This document shows positions 16,066 through 22,706 of a stretch of 23,850 nt of DNA, piece by piece (the first letter of the stretch is position 1; each line of letters starts with the position of its first letter). The position numbers were made by a program, and so were the translations under genes. Origin of the DNA: Aalborgiella sp040079635 (GTDB taxonomy: Bacteria; Pseudomonadota; Gammaproteobacteria; Burkholderiales; Burkholderiaceae_C); the NCBI GenBank assembly GCA_040079635.1, contig JBEBJY010000040.1:1-23850 (forward strand). The letters are read 5' to 3'. The notes beneath the pieces were generated by a model that was not told the DNA's origin, did no database searches, and saw only the letters and a program-made list of their open reading frames with translations.

Positions 16066-16094
16066 TTGACCAAATCGAACGATTCGTTTAATAT
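16066..16094 (+). promoter_or_regulatory. Promoter with built-in inverted repeats for the toxin-antitoxin pair
   Basis: TTGACC (16066-16071) and TAATAT (16089-16094) are separated by 17 bases, a near-consensus sigma-70 promoter. The spacer holds overlapping inverted repeats: AATCG-AA-CGATT (16073-16084) and AACGA-T-TCGTT (16078-16088), the latter abutting the -10 box, as expected for an operator bound by a Phd/YefM-type antitoxin. A start 7 bases after the -10 box would fall on the A of the ATG at 16101, so the mRNA may be leaderless. Confidence 0.65.
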
Positions 16095-16100
16095 AAAGCC

Positions 16101-16352
16101 ATGCAAACCTACACAGCCAACGAAGCCAAAACCAATTTTGGCGCATTTTTAGACCTAGCGCAACGCGAACCCGTCGGCGTGAAGCGGCACGACCGCTTGA
16201 TGGGTGTGATGGTCAATGTGCAAGATTTTGAAGCCATGCGCGCCTTTTACGCCAACCGCCTGCAACACACCCTAGACGATGCCGCCACCGCAGCAGAACG
16301 CGCCGGCATGACGCCTGAGATGCTTGATGCGCTGTTAGCTGATGAGAGTTGA
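16101..16352 (+). CDS. Type II antitoxin, Phd/YefM family
   Basis: An 83-residue antitoxin. The N-terminus MQTYTANEAKTNFGAFLDLA with PVGVKRHDRLMGVMVNVQDF is the Phd/YefM DNA-binding fold (substitution of the usual T-A-N-E-A-K ... F-x-x-x-L pattern is minimal). The C-terminal part (LQHTLDDAATAAERAGMTPE) would wrap the toxin. It overlaps the PIN toxin gene by 11 bases, as typical for such pairs. No Shine-Dalgarno sequence is seen, and the promoter at 16066-16094 places transcription start at or next to the ATG. Expected to neutralise the toxin and repress the operon. Confidence 0.88.
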   Translation: MQTYTANEAKTNFGAFLDLAQREPVGVKRHDRLMGVMVNVQDFEAMRAFYANRLQHTLDDAATAAERAGMTPEMLDALLADES

Positions 16353-16809
16353 GCTTGCAGGGAAAGCCGGAGTCGTAGACAAAAAGCGCGTAGTTTTAGA
16401 CACCAATATCTGGCTAAGCGCCGCCATCTCCAAATCCGGCGCACCTGCGCAAGTGGTGCGGCGCGTGCTGGAAACGGGCGTTCCCGTCTTCTCCAAAGCC
16501 ACCTTCGCCGAGCTTGAAGCCCGAATCTGGAAACCCAAATTCGACCGCTACCTAAGCATGGAAACCCGCCGCGCCATCCTGCACGACGCCAACGCCGTGG
16601 CACATTGGGTAGACATCCCCGCAGATATAGCCACCCAAACCTACAGCCGCGACCCCGACGACGATAAATTCATCCACACCGCGTTGGCAGCCTCAGCCGC
16701 TTGGCTCGTGACGGGAGATCAGGATTTGTTGGTGATTGAAACGCCGCTGCCGGTGCGGATATTGACGGCTGGGGAGGTGTTGTTGGAGAAGAGTTTTTGT
16801 TATGGATAA
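16342..16809 (+). CDS. PIN-domain toxin (COG1569-type ribonuclease)
   Basis: A 155-residue PIN-domain protein, probably a magnesium-dependent RNase toxin. Acidic active-site positions are visible: D20 in RVVLDTNIWLSA, E57 in TFAELEARIWKPKFDRY, D108 in RDPDDDKFIHTALA, and D126 in WLVTGDQDLL. This order (VLDTN, AELEAR, DPDDDKF, VTGDQDLL) is that of the family named putative toxin-antitoxin toxin component, PIN family. The ATG at 16342 overlaps the antitoxin gene; the first about 13 residues are not needed for the fold, so a later start cannot be excluded. The pair is GC-rich in contrast to the next gene. It lies 54 bases before the NYN-like gene. Confidence 0.87.
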   Translation: MRVELAGKAGVVDKKRVVLDTNIWLSAAISKSGAPAQVVRRVLETGVPVFSKATFAELEARIWKPKFDRYLSMETRRAILHDANAVAHWVDIPADIATQTYSRDPDDDKFIHTALAASAAWLVTGDQDLLVIETPLPVRILTAGEVLLEKSFCYG

Positions 16810-16863
16810 GCAAGAAGCTAGAAAATGAATATGATGACTAGATTAACTTGCTTAAGGTTTTAG

Positions 16864-17634
16864 ATGAAAGAAATACATGTACTGCTGGATTTCGAAAATG
16901 TTCAGCCTTCGCTTGAGGATCTTGCCAAACTAGCACCTAACTTCACTGATGTTTGGTTATTTTATGGATCACATCAATTAAAACAAGCGCAACAATTAGC
17001 ATTAATGCATGATCGGGTAACCTTAGTGCCGATTTCGAAATCAGGTAACAATTCTCTAGACTTTCATCTGACTTTCTATCTTGGTTATGTAGCTGCAAAG
17101 CATCCCGATGCTCGACTGATAGTTATGTCCAACGACAAAGGTTATGACCCGATGATCGTTCACGCTAAGATTTTGGATTTTACTGTGCAGCGTATTGGCT
17201 TCAAAGTTAAAAAAGTGCCAATTAAGAAAGTTGCTGTAGTTAAATCAGATGTCGCTTTGGATAAGGCAGCGGATATTAAAAAGACAAAATCTGCTAAAAA
17301 ACCTGCTGCTACTAAAAAAGTAGTTCCGGTAAAAAAGGCAGTTCCCGATAAAAAGGTTACGGTTAAAAAACCAGCCGTAAAGAAAGTTTCAAAACCTAGC
17401 GTTCAAACATCAGCAAAAGTCTTTGTAGCTACAGATTCCAAGATACTTTCTCGAATCAAACGGAGTTTGACAAAAATGGCCGACAAACGGCCACCTAAGC
17501 TGAAATCTTTCAAGAGTCTATTGAAACCGTTACTTGGTACAGAGTACTCTCCAGCTGCAATTGATGCCGTTGTTGAAGAGCTTAAATTAGCTCGAATTAT
17601 TGAAACTGACGGTGATAAAGTTTACTACAAATAA
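16864..17634 (+). CDS. NYN/PIN-like nuclease with lysine-rich linker and C-terminal helical domain
   Basis: A 256-residue protein in three parts. Residues 1-115 form a PIN-like/NYN domain: HVLLDFENVQPS (D9, N12), SGNNSLDFHLTFYLGYVAA (D66), and VMSNDKGYDPMI (D91, D95) supply the acidic metal site. Residues about 116-185 are a low-complexity linker rich in Lys, Ala, Val and Pro (for example KKTKSAKKPAATKKVVPVKK), resembling bacterial histone-H1-like tails and likely to bind nucleic acid. Residues about 190-256 form a compact domain (ILSRIKRSLTKM ... FKSLLKPLLG ... DAVVEELKLARIIETDGDKV) that looks like a winged helix. It is more AT-rich than its neighbours. Copy 3 of the dispersed repeat begins on its stop codon. 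The substrate is unknown; RNA is likely by family. Confidence 0.72.
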   Translation: MKEIHVLLDFENVQPSLEDLAKLAPNFTDVWLFYGSHQLKQAQQLALMHDRVTLVPISKSGNNSLDFHLTFYLGYVAAKHPDARLIVMSNDKGYDPMIVHAKILDFTVQRIGFKVKKVPIKKVAVVKSDVALDKAADIKKTKSAKKPAATKKVVPVKKAVPDKKVTVKKPAVKKVSKPSVQTSAKVFVATDSKILSRIKRSLTKMADKRPPKLKSFKSLLKPLLGTEYSPAAIDAVVEELKLARIIETDGDKVYYK

Positions 17635-17677
17635 AATAGCACTTTAGGCAATAAATACGCCGGCTAGGTGACAATTT
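17633..17677 (+). repeat. Dispersed repeat, copy 3 (full length, abuts a stop codon)
   Basis: AAAATAGCACTTTAGGCAAT followed by AAATACGCCGGCTAGGTGACAATTT. It begins within the TAA of the NYN-like gene and fills most of the 62-base gap to the convergent ABC exporter gene. In the frame used by the coding copies it contains GCC TAA, a stop. It shares 21 identical bases with copy 2 across the core. Confidence 0.83.
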
Positions 17678-17696
17678 AACCCTTAAAAATCACAGT

Positions 17697-19478
17697 CTAC
17701 AACCCAAATTGCAATTCCGCCAACCGCGCATACAAACCACCTTTCGCCACCAACTCAGCATGTGTGCCTTGCTCCGCAATCTGCCCATGATCTAGCACGA
17801 TGATGCGGTCGGCTTGCTGGATGGTCGCTAGGCGGTGGGCGATGACCAAAGTCGTGCGGTCTTTCATGGCAGACTCTAGGGCGGCTTGGACCATGCGTTC
17901 GCTCTCGGCGTCTAGGGCGCTGGTGGCTTCGTCCAAGAGCAGTAGCGGTGGGTTTTTCAGCATGGCGCGGGCGATGGCGATGCGTTGGCGTTGGCCGCCG
18001 CTCAAGCGCACACCGCGTTCGCCCAAAAAGGTGTCGTAGCCTTCGGGCAGCTTGGCGATGAACTCGTCGGCAAAGGCGGCTTTGGCGGCGGCTTTGACTT
18101 CGTCATCGGTGGCTTCTGGCTTGCCGTAGCGAATATTTTCTAAGGCACTGGTCGAAAAAATCACCGCATCTTGCGGCACGATGCCTATGCGGCTACGCAA
18201 ATCTTGCAAATTCAACGTGTTGGTTTCCACGCCGTCCAGCTTGATGCTGCCCGTTTTCGGGTCGTAAAAGCGCAGCAACAGCTGGAAAACCGTGCTTTTA
18301 CCTGCGCCGCTTGGGCCAACCAGCGCCACGGTTTCGCCAGGTTTTACGTCCAAGCTGAATTTGGTTAACGCTGTTTGCAATGGGCGAGACGGATAATTAA
18401 ACTCAATCGCTTCAAATTTAATAGCGCTTCCGGCAGTAGATACGCCGGCTAGAGCCGGATTTTTAGGAGATTGGATGGGAGAGTTGGTGTCCAGCAGCTC
18501 CATCAAACGCTCAGTCGCGCCGGCGGCGCGCAGCAGGTCGCCATAGGTTTCGCCTAAAACTGCAAAAGCGCTGGCCAAGATGATGATGTAAACCACCGTT
18601 TGCCCCAAATGCCCCGCCGTCATCGTGCCCTGCATCACGGCCTGCGTGCCTTGGTACAAGCCCCAGAGCAAGCCCGCGCTGGTGGCGATGATGATGAAGG
18701 CGACCAAAATAGCGCGCGCTTTGCTGCGGGTGACGGCGGTTTTGAAGCCGTTGTTGGTGGACAGGTCGAAGCGGGCGGCTTCTTTGTCTTCTGCCGCGTA
18801 GCTTTGCACAACAGGTATAGCGTTCAGCACCTCAGCGGCGATAGCGCTAGAGTCCGCAATGCGGTCTTGGCTGGCGCGAGACAGTTTGCGCACCTTGCGG
18901 CCAAAGTACATAGACGGCATGACGATGAGCACCAAAGCGCCCAGCACTTGCAGCATCACCCAAGGGTTGGTCCAAATCAGCACCGCCAGTGCACCGATTC
19001 CCATGACCAAATTGCGCAAACCCATAGACAACGACGAGCCAACAACCGTTTGCACCAAGGTGGTGTCGGCAGACAGGCGAGACAGCACTTCACCAGTTTG
19101 TGTAGTTTCAAAAAACTGTGGGCTTTGGCGCAAAACGTGCGAATAAACCGCGTTGCGGATGTCTGCCGTAACGCGTTCGCCCAGCCAGCTCACGGTGTAA
19201 AACCGCGCAGCGCTGAACAAACCTAGGGCAACGGCCACACCAAACAGTGCGAAAAAGTGATTCCGTAGCGCCATGACCTGTGCACCTTTGTCGGTGGTGA
19301 CCAAGCCGCCATCAATCAAACTGCGCAACGCCAATGGAAAAGCAAGTGTCGAGACTGCAGCCATCACCAAAAACAGCAAAGCCAGCCCGATTTGCAGCCG
19401 ATAAGGCCTTAAGAACGGCAAAAGCCCCGAAATAGAGCGCGGGGAGGTGCCTTTTGGGCGGTCGGTAGCTGTGGTCAT
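17697..19478 (-). CDS. ABC exporter, fused permease-ATPase (MsbA-like, ABCB type)
   Basis: A 593-residue half-transporter. The membrane domain (about residues 15-325, six helices) contains FLRPYRLQIGLALLFLVMAA and the coupling-helix region VLSRLSADTTLVQTVVGSSL. The ATPase domain has Walker A GPSGAGKST (about residue 388), a Q-loop in IGIVPQDAVIFS, signature LSGGQRQRIAIARA, Walker B LLLLDEATSALD and H-loop VIAHRLATI. It should export a lipid or hydrophobic compound, as in the MsbA/ABCB group; the substrate is not fixed by sequence. The ATG at 19478 is preferred over a TTG 13 codons upstream. Repeat copy 4 is embedded in frame in the linker between the two domains (about residues 338-353, PALAGVSTAGSAI). 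Confidence 0.88.
   Translation of the reverse strand: MTTATDRPKGTSPRSISGLLPFLRPYRLQIGLALLFLVMAAVSTLAFPLALRSLIDGGLVTTDKGAQVMALRNHFFALFGVAVALGLFSAARFYTVSWLGERVTADIRNAVYSHVLRQSPQFFETTQTGEVLSRLSADTTLVQTVVGSSLSMGLRNLVMGIGALAVLIWTNPWVMLQVLGALVLIVMPSMYFGRKVRKLSRASQDRIADSSAIAAEVLNAIPVVQSYAAEDKEAARFDLSTNNGFKTAVTRSKARAILVAFIIIATSAGLLWGLYQGTQAVMQGTMTAGHLGQTVVYIIILASAFAVLGETYGDLLRAAGATERLMELLDTNSPIQSPKNPALAGVSTAGSAIKFEAIEFNYPSRPLQTALTKFSLDVKPGETVALVGPSGAGKSTVFQLLLRFYDPKTGSIKLDGVETNTLNLQDLRSRIGIVPQDAVIFSTSALENIRYGKPEATDDEVKAAAKAAFADEFIAKLPEGYDTFLGERGVRLSGGQRQRIAIARAMLKNPPLLLLDEATSALDAESERMVQAALESAMKDRTTLVIAHRLATIQQADRIIVLDHGQIAEQGTHAELVAKGGLYARLAELQFGL
18420..18464 (+). repeat. Dispersed repeat, copy 4, inside the ABC exporter gene
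   Basis: AATAGCGCTTCCGGCAGTAG followed by ATACGCCGGCTAGAGCCGGATTTTT. On the gene strand it is translated as NPALAGVSTAGSAI, in the variable linker between the membrane and ATPase domains. The codon that is a stop in the intergenic copies is GGA here. It keeps the GCCGGCTA core and the GGCTAGAGCC mini-palindrome also seen in copy 5. Confidence 0.85.
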
Positions 19479-19557
19479 TTGAGTTATTTTGGGGAAATGT
19501 GTGGAATTGCAAGCCAAAGCTAGCTTTTCAAAGCTTTTCAGAATTAACCCTGATTAT

Positions 19558-19608
19558 CCCCGCTTATCTTGTCTGTTTCCCCACTTTGAAAAAGGGGGAT
19601 AGCGGGGG
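19558..19608. repeat. C-rich/G-rich nested inverted repeat between hemH and the ABC exporter gene
   Basis: CCCCGCTTATC (19558-19568) pairs with GATAGCGGGG (19598-19607) but for one unpaired T, and an inner TTCCCC (19577-19582) pairs with GGGGGA (19594-19599, overlapping the outer stem) around an AC-TTTGAAAAA loop. It fills much of the gap between the hemH stop and the exporter start, both on the minus strand. It may be a REP-like unit or a transcript-processing hairpin; no T-run for a classical terminator is seen. I recall similar CCCCCTTTTTCAAAG-containing repeats in other proteobacteria. Confidence 0.5.
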
Positions 19609-19630
19609 TATTGGGGGATTTAAGAGGGAT

Positions 19631-20767
19631 TTAATCCTTAGCGCCCAACTTCAAAGCCTCATCCCGCGTCGTTTTCAGAGCAGCAGCTTCTGCAACCGTG
19701 TTTGGCTGCGTCGGCCAGCCGCTTAAGTGTTTTTGCGTGATGCTGGACAGCGCCGACAGCCAAGCCGAGTCGTCATTCAAACACGGAATGTAATTGAAAG
19801 TTTGTCCACCAGACGAAGTGAAGGCGTGTCGCACTTCCATGTTGATCTCTTCCAAGGTCTCCAAACCGTCGCAATTGAAACCGGGACAAATCACATCAAT
19901 GCGTTTGACGCCGCTTTTCGCCAGTTCAATCACAGTCGGTTCGGTGTAGGGCTGCAGCCATTTTGCGCGGCCTAGGCGTGATTGAAACGTCACTTTGTAC
20001 TGCGTAGGGTTCAAACCAAGTGCTTCGCCCAGAAGACGCGCGGTTTTGTAGCATTCGCAGTGGTAGGCATCGCCCAAATGTAAGCTGCGCTCAGGGATGC
20101 CGTGAAAGCTCATCACCAGCCTATCTTTTCCGTCAAAATTCGGCTTGCCGGTGATTTGCCACTGCTTGCGCACGCTTTGCTCCAGCGCGCAAATGTAACC
20201 CGCGTCGTCATGGTAACGGTTCACAAACCGCAACTCAGGCACAGATCGCACCTTCGCCGCCCATGTGTAAACCTGGTCAAACACCGCAGCCGTCGTGGTG
20301 GATGAATACTGCGGATAAGCCGGCAAAATCAGCACGCGGCTGATGCCTTCAGCCTTGAACTGGTCAAGCTGCGTCGCAATCGACGGGCAAACCGCGCCCG
20401 TGGTGTAGCACATGGCATAGCGCACAGTCACACGGTGACCCGCTTCGCCCAGCCAGCCTTCTAATAATTTGGCTTGCTTTTCAGTCCAAATTTTCAAAGG
20501 TGAACCGTCCGGCATCCAAATCGACGCGTATTTGGCGGCTGATTTGGAGGAGCGAAACGGCACGATGATCAAGTTCAAAATAAACCACCAAACAAGGCGG
20601 GGAATCTCCACCACGCGCTGGTCGCTCAAAAATTCACGCAAATACGTGCGCAAAGCTGGGGCTGTGGGGGCGTCTGGTGTGCCAAGGTTGCAGAGTAAAA
20701 CGGCGGTAGTGGCGTTGTTGGCTGGGGCTTTGCCGTGGGTGAATTTGGGTTCGGGTTGAAAAGTCAT
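19631..20767 (-). CDS. hemH: Ferrochelatase
   Basis: A 378-residue enzyme inserting ferrous iron into protoporphyrin IX, the last step of haem synthesis. Family marks are AVLLCNLGTPDAPT near the N-terminus, YLREFLSDQRVVEIPR, the active-site LVMSFHGIPERSL (H222), the YHCECY segment, and CPGFNCDGLETLEEI with E303 in the place of the second catalytic acid. In most proteobacteria the last motif reads with a Cys directly before LETLEEI; here that Cys is shifted two places (NCDG), a minor oddity. The ATG at 20767 is preferred over one six codons upstream because relatives begin at MTFxPEPxFTHG and AGAGAAAA precedes it. It is cytoplasmic or membrane-associated. Monocistronic or with the ABC exporter downstream (gap 152 bases with a hairpin). 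Confidence 0.94.
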   Translation of the reverse strand: MTFQPEPKFTHGKAPANNATTAVLLCNLGTPDAPTAPALRTYLREFLSDQRVVEIPRLVWWFILNLIIVPFRSSKSAAKYASIWMPDGSPLKIWTEKQAKLLEGWLGEAGHRVTVRYAMCYTTGAVCPSIATQLDQFKAEGISRVLILPAYPQYSSTTTAAVFDQVYTWAAKVRSVPELRFVNRYHDDAGYICALEQSVRKQWQITGKPNFDGKDRLVMSFHGIPERSLHLGDAYHCECYKTARLLGEALGLNPTQYKVTFQSRLGRAKWLQPYTEPTVIELAKSGVKRIDVICPGFNCDGLETLEEINMEVRHAFTSSGGQTFNYIPCLNDDSAWLSALSSITQKHLSGWPTQPNTVAEAAALKTTRDEALKLGAKD

Positions 20768-20849
20768 CTTCGTATTTTCTCTCATTTAAGCAAACTGCAA
20801 TGTCAGGAGAATTTAAGACCATATACTAAAAATTTAAAGTTCCATTTAA

Positions 20850-21251
20850 ATGACTGCATCGATCCCCTCAAGTTGCAAACATATTATTTCATCGATCGTT
20901 TTCGGAGTCTTTGTTGCTGGTACTGTTGTGCCTGTACTTGCTAGTGAGCCTGGTGCGGCAGTGAAATGTACAACCCTTCCGCGTAGTAACTGGGTGGATG
21001 AGCCTCAGATACGGCAAGTATTTGGTGAGAGTAAATACAGGCAAGTATTCGTCAAAATATCCAGAGGTAATTGCTACGAGTTTTACGCCATCGGTAAAGA
21101 CAATACAGTCACTGAAGCATACTATGACCCCGTTAGCACTGAGTTAATTCAAAGTACCCATCTTGGGACTGACGGGAAAACCACCACTTATGAACGTACA
21201 GCTGCCCCTTCTGTATCCATAAAATCTAAGCCTGCAGCAAAATCTAACTAA
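20850..21251 (+). CDS. Small secreted PepSY-like protein
   Basis: A 133-residue protein with a signal peptide (hydrophobic core IISSIVFGVFVAGTVVPV, cleavage near VLA-SE at residue 31-32). The mature part resembles the PepSY-like proteins of betaproteobacteria: CTTLPRSNWVDEPQIRQVFG, then VFVKISRGNCYEFYAIGKDN and a strand YYDPVSTELIQ. C40 and C75 could form a disulfide in the periplasm. The C-terminal tail is Ser/Lys/Pro-rich and probably unstructured. A TATACT box (20822-20827) lies 22 bases before the ATG, so the leader would be very short; the ribosome site is weak. It is divergent from hemH and convergent with hpnE (3-base gap). Function unknown; PepSY domains often modulate proteases or redox proteins. 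Confidence 0.6.
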   Translation: MTASIPSSCKHIISSIVFGVFVAGTVVPVLASEPGAAVKCTTLPRSNWVDEPQIRQVFGESKYRQVFVKISRGNCYEFYAIGKDNTVTEAYYDPVSTELIQSTHLGTDGKTTTYERTAAPSVSIKSKPAAKSN

Positions 21252-21254
21252 ATG

Positions 21255-22685
21255 CTATACCGAGCGAATCGCCTGCAACGCACTGCGTATCGCACCTTCT
21301 AGCGTAGATGGGTAGGGGCCGGCCACGTAATCGCCACACACCAACAAACCAGGGGCGATTTGGTTGCTTGGGCGCTTCAAATCTGGCGTGCAGGCGAAGG
21401 TGGCGCGTTTTTCTATGATGGTTTGGATGGGCTGCAAATCGGGCAAGTTCAGCTGAGCTTTGCCTTGGGCGATGACTTTTTCCTGTAAAGCCAGGCGGTC
21501 GCCTTGGCTGGCGCTGATGACGAAGGCGAGCAAACCCTGCTCGCCACCCGGCTGTCCACGGCCTGCGTTGATTTGCCCACGGTCAAATACGAATTGGGCT
21601 GGGTTTTGGGCATTTTCACCAGTATCACTACGCAAAGCCAACATCGGTTGCGATAGTCTGGCACCTTTTGAGTACGCATAAACCGTCGCAATCGCTTCAT
21701 AGCGCAGCGTGTTGACGCTGTTCTGCCAATCCAGCACCTCGCGACGCAGCAAATGTTCCAACTCTTTCGCTACATTATTAGTAGCTGAATAGGCAATATT
21801 TACGCCGGCTAGAGCCATATTTGAGGGTGATCCAGCCAATATAACGGCATCAAAGGTTTGTTTTGCGGTTGTTGCGGTGACCTGCCAGCCAGCGTTGCTG
21901 TAATCAATGCTTTCCACCCGTTCACCCAACAACACTTTGCCACCGTTTTTGACCAGCCAAGCGGCGGCTGGGTGGGGAAAGAGGTTGGACAAATCGCGCT
22001 TTGGAATCAATAAATTGGCGCTGCCGAAGGTGGTTTTTGAGTCAATCTGAACGCTGGGGCTGAACATCGCGTCTTGCAGCACCCTCAGAAAAACCTGTGC
22101 GCTGGCGTCAGCCATGGGCGTGTTGAGTGCGGACAGGCACAGCGGTTCTATCAACTCCGCCATGACTCTGGGCGTTATGGCGGGTTTAGATTTTTGGCAT
22201 AGTTGCAGGACGCTGAGGTGCTGCGAGCAGCTAAACCCGCCGCGTTGCCAGCCCGATGCCGCCCGCAAAAGCGCCAATTTGTCACCCCAAGTCCAACCTT
22301 TTGCCGTGGCAATGCCCCACGCAGCGTCTAGCCCAACCACCCAAGGTGCTGGCCAATCGGGGAGTTTTAAGCCGGTTTGGTCGGGAAATTGCATCGTCAG
22401 CGGGATCCGCAAAAGCGCATTTTCAAGGTTCACGCCCACGGTTTGCATCAGCTTCAAAGTCTCAGAATACGCGCCGATCAAGATGTGTTGGCCGTTGTCT
22501 AGAGATACTGGCGTGCCGTCTGGCAAAGTGCTGGCGTGCGAACCAGAAACGACTCTAGCCCGCCCACCTAAAGCATGTGATGCTTCAAATACAGTAGCGT
22601 GATGGCCTGCCTGCGTCGCAGCCACCGCAGCAGCCATGCCCGCCCAGCCGCCACCTACGATGGCGATGTTCTTTGAATTACGCAT
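21255..22685 (-). CDS. hpnE: Hydroxysqualene dehydroxylase HpnE (FAD-dependent)
   Basis: A 476-residue FAD amine-oxidase/desaturase-fold enzyme that reduces hydroxysqualene to squalene in hopanoid-type pathways. The N-terminus has the dinucleotide fold NIAIVGGGWAGMAAAVAATQ with VFEASHALGGRA; LDNGQHILIGAYSETLKLMQ is a strong HpnE mark, and the C-terminal FAD segment reads APGLLVCGDYVAGPYPSTLEG with AIRSAL following. Repeat copy 5 is embedded in frame at about residues 288-302 (NMALAGVNIAYSATNN), just after the strand FDAVILAGSPS, a variable surface region of the family. No ribosome binding site is visible before the ATG. It lies downstream of hpnD with a REP-like hairpin in between. Confidence 0.88.
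   Translation of the reverse strand: MRNSKNIAIVGGGWAGMAAAVAATQAGHHATVFEASHALGGRARVVSGSHASTLPDGTPVSLDNGQHILIGAYSETLKLMQTVGVNLENALLRIPLTMQFPDQTGLKLPDWPAPWVVGLDAAWGIATAKGWTWGDKLALLRAASGWQRGGFSCSQHLSVLQLCQKSKPAITPRVMAELIEPLCLSALNTPMADASAQVFLRVLQDAMFSPSVQIDSKTTFGSANLLIPKRDLSNLFPHPAAAWLVKNGGKVLLGERVESIDYSNAGWQVTATTAKQTFDAVILAGSPSNMALAGVNIAYSATNNVAKELEHLLRREVLDWQNSVNTLRYEAIATVYAYSKGARLSQPMLALRSDTGENAQNPAQFVFDRGQINAGRGQPGGEQGLLAFVISASQGDRLALQEKVIAQGKAQLNLPDLQPIQTIIEKRATFACTPDLKRPSNQIAPGLLVCGDYVAGPYPSTLEGAIRSALQAIRSV
21780..21822 (+). repeat. Dispersed repeat, copy 5, inside hpnE
   Basis: AGTAGCTGAATAGGCAATAT followed by TTACGCCGGCTAGAGCCATATTT. On the gene strand it is translated as NMALAGVNIAYSATNN, in the same frame as copy 4. 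The stop position of the intergenic copies is TAT (Tyr) here. The GGCTAGAGCC mini-palindrome is shared with copy 4. Confidence 0.85.
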
Positions 22686-22706
22686 ATAAAATTATCTATA
22701 AGAACT

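Noticed and set aside
10506..21822. Dispersed repeats as a CRISPR array or integron attC sites
   Set aside because: Copies are kilobases apart with no regular spacers, no cas or integrase gene is present, and no integron core-site pattern is seen.
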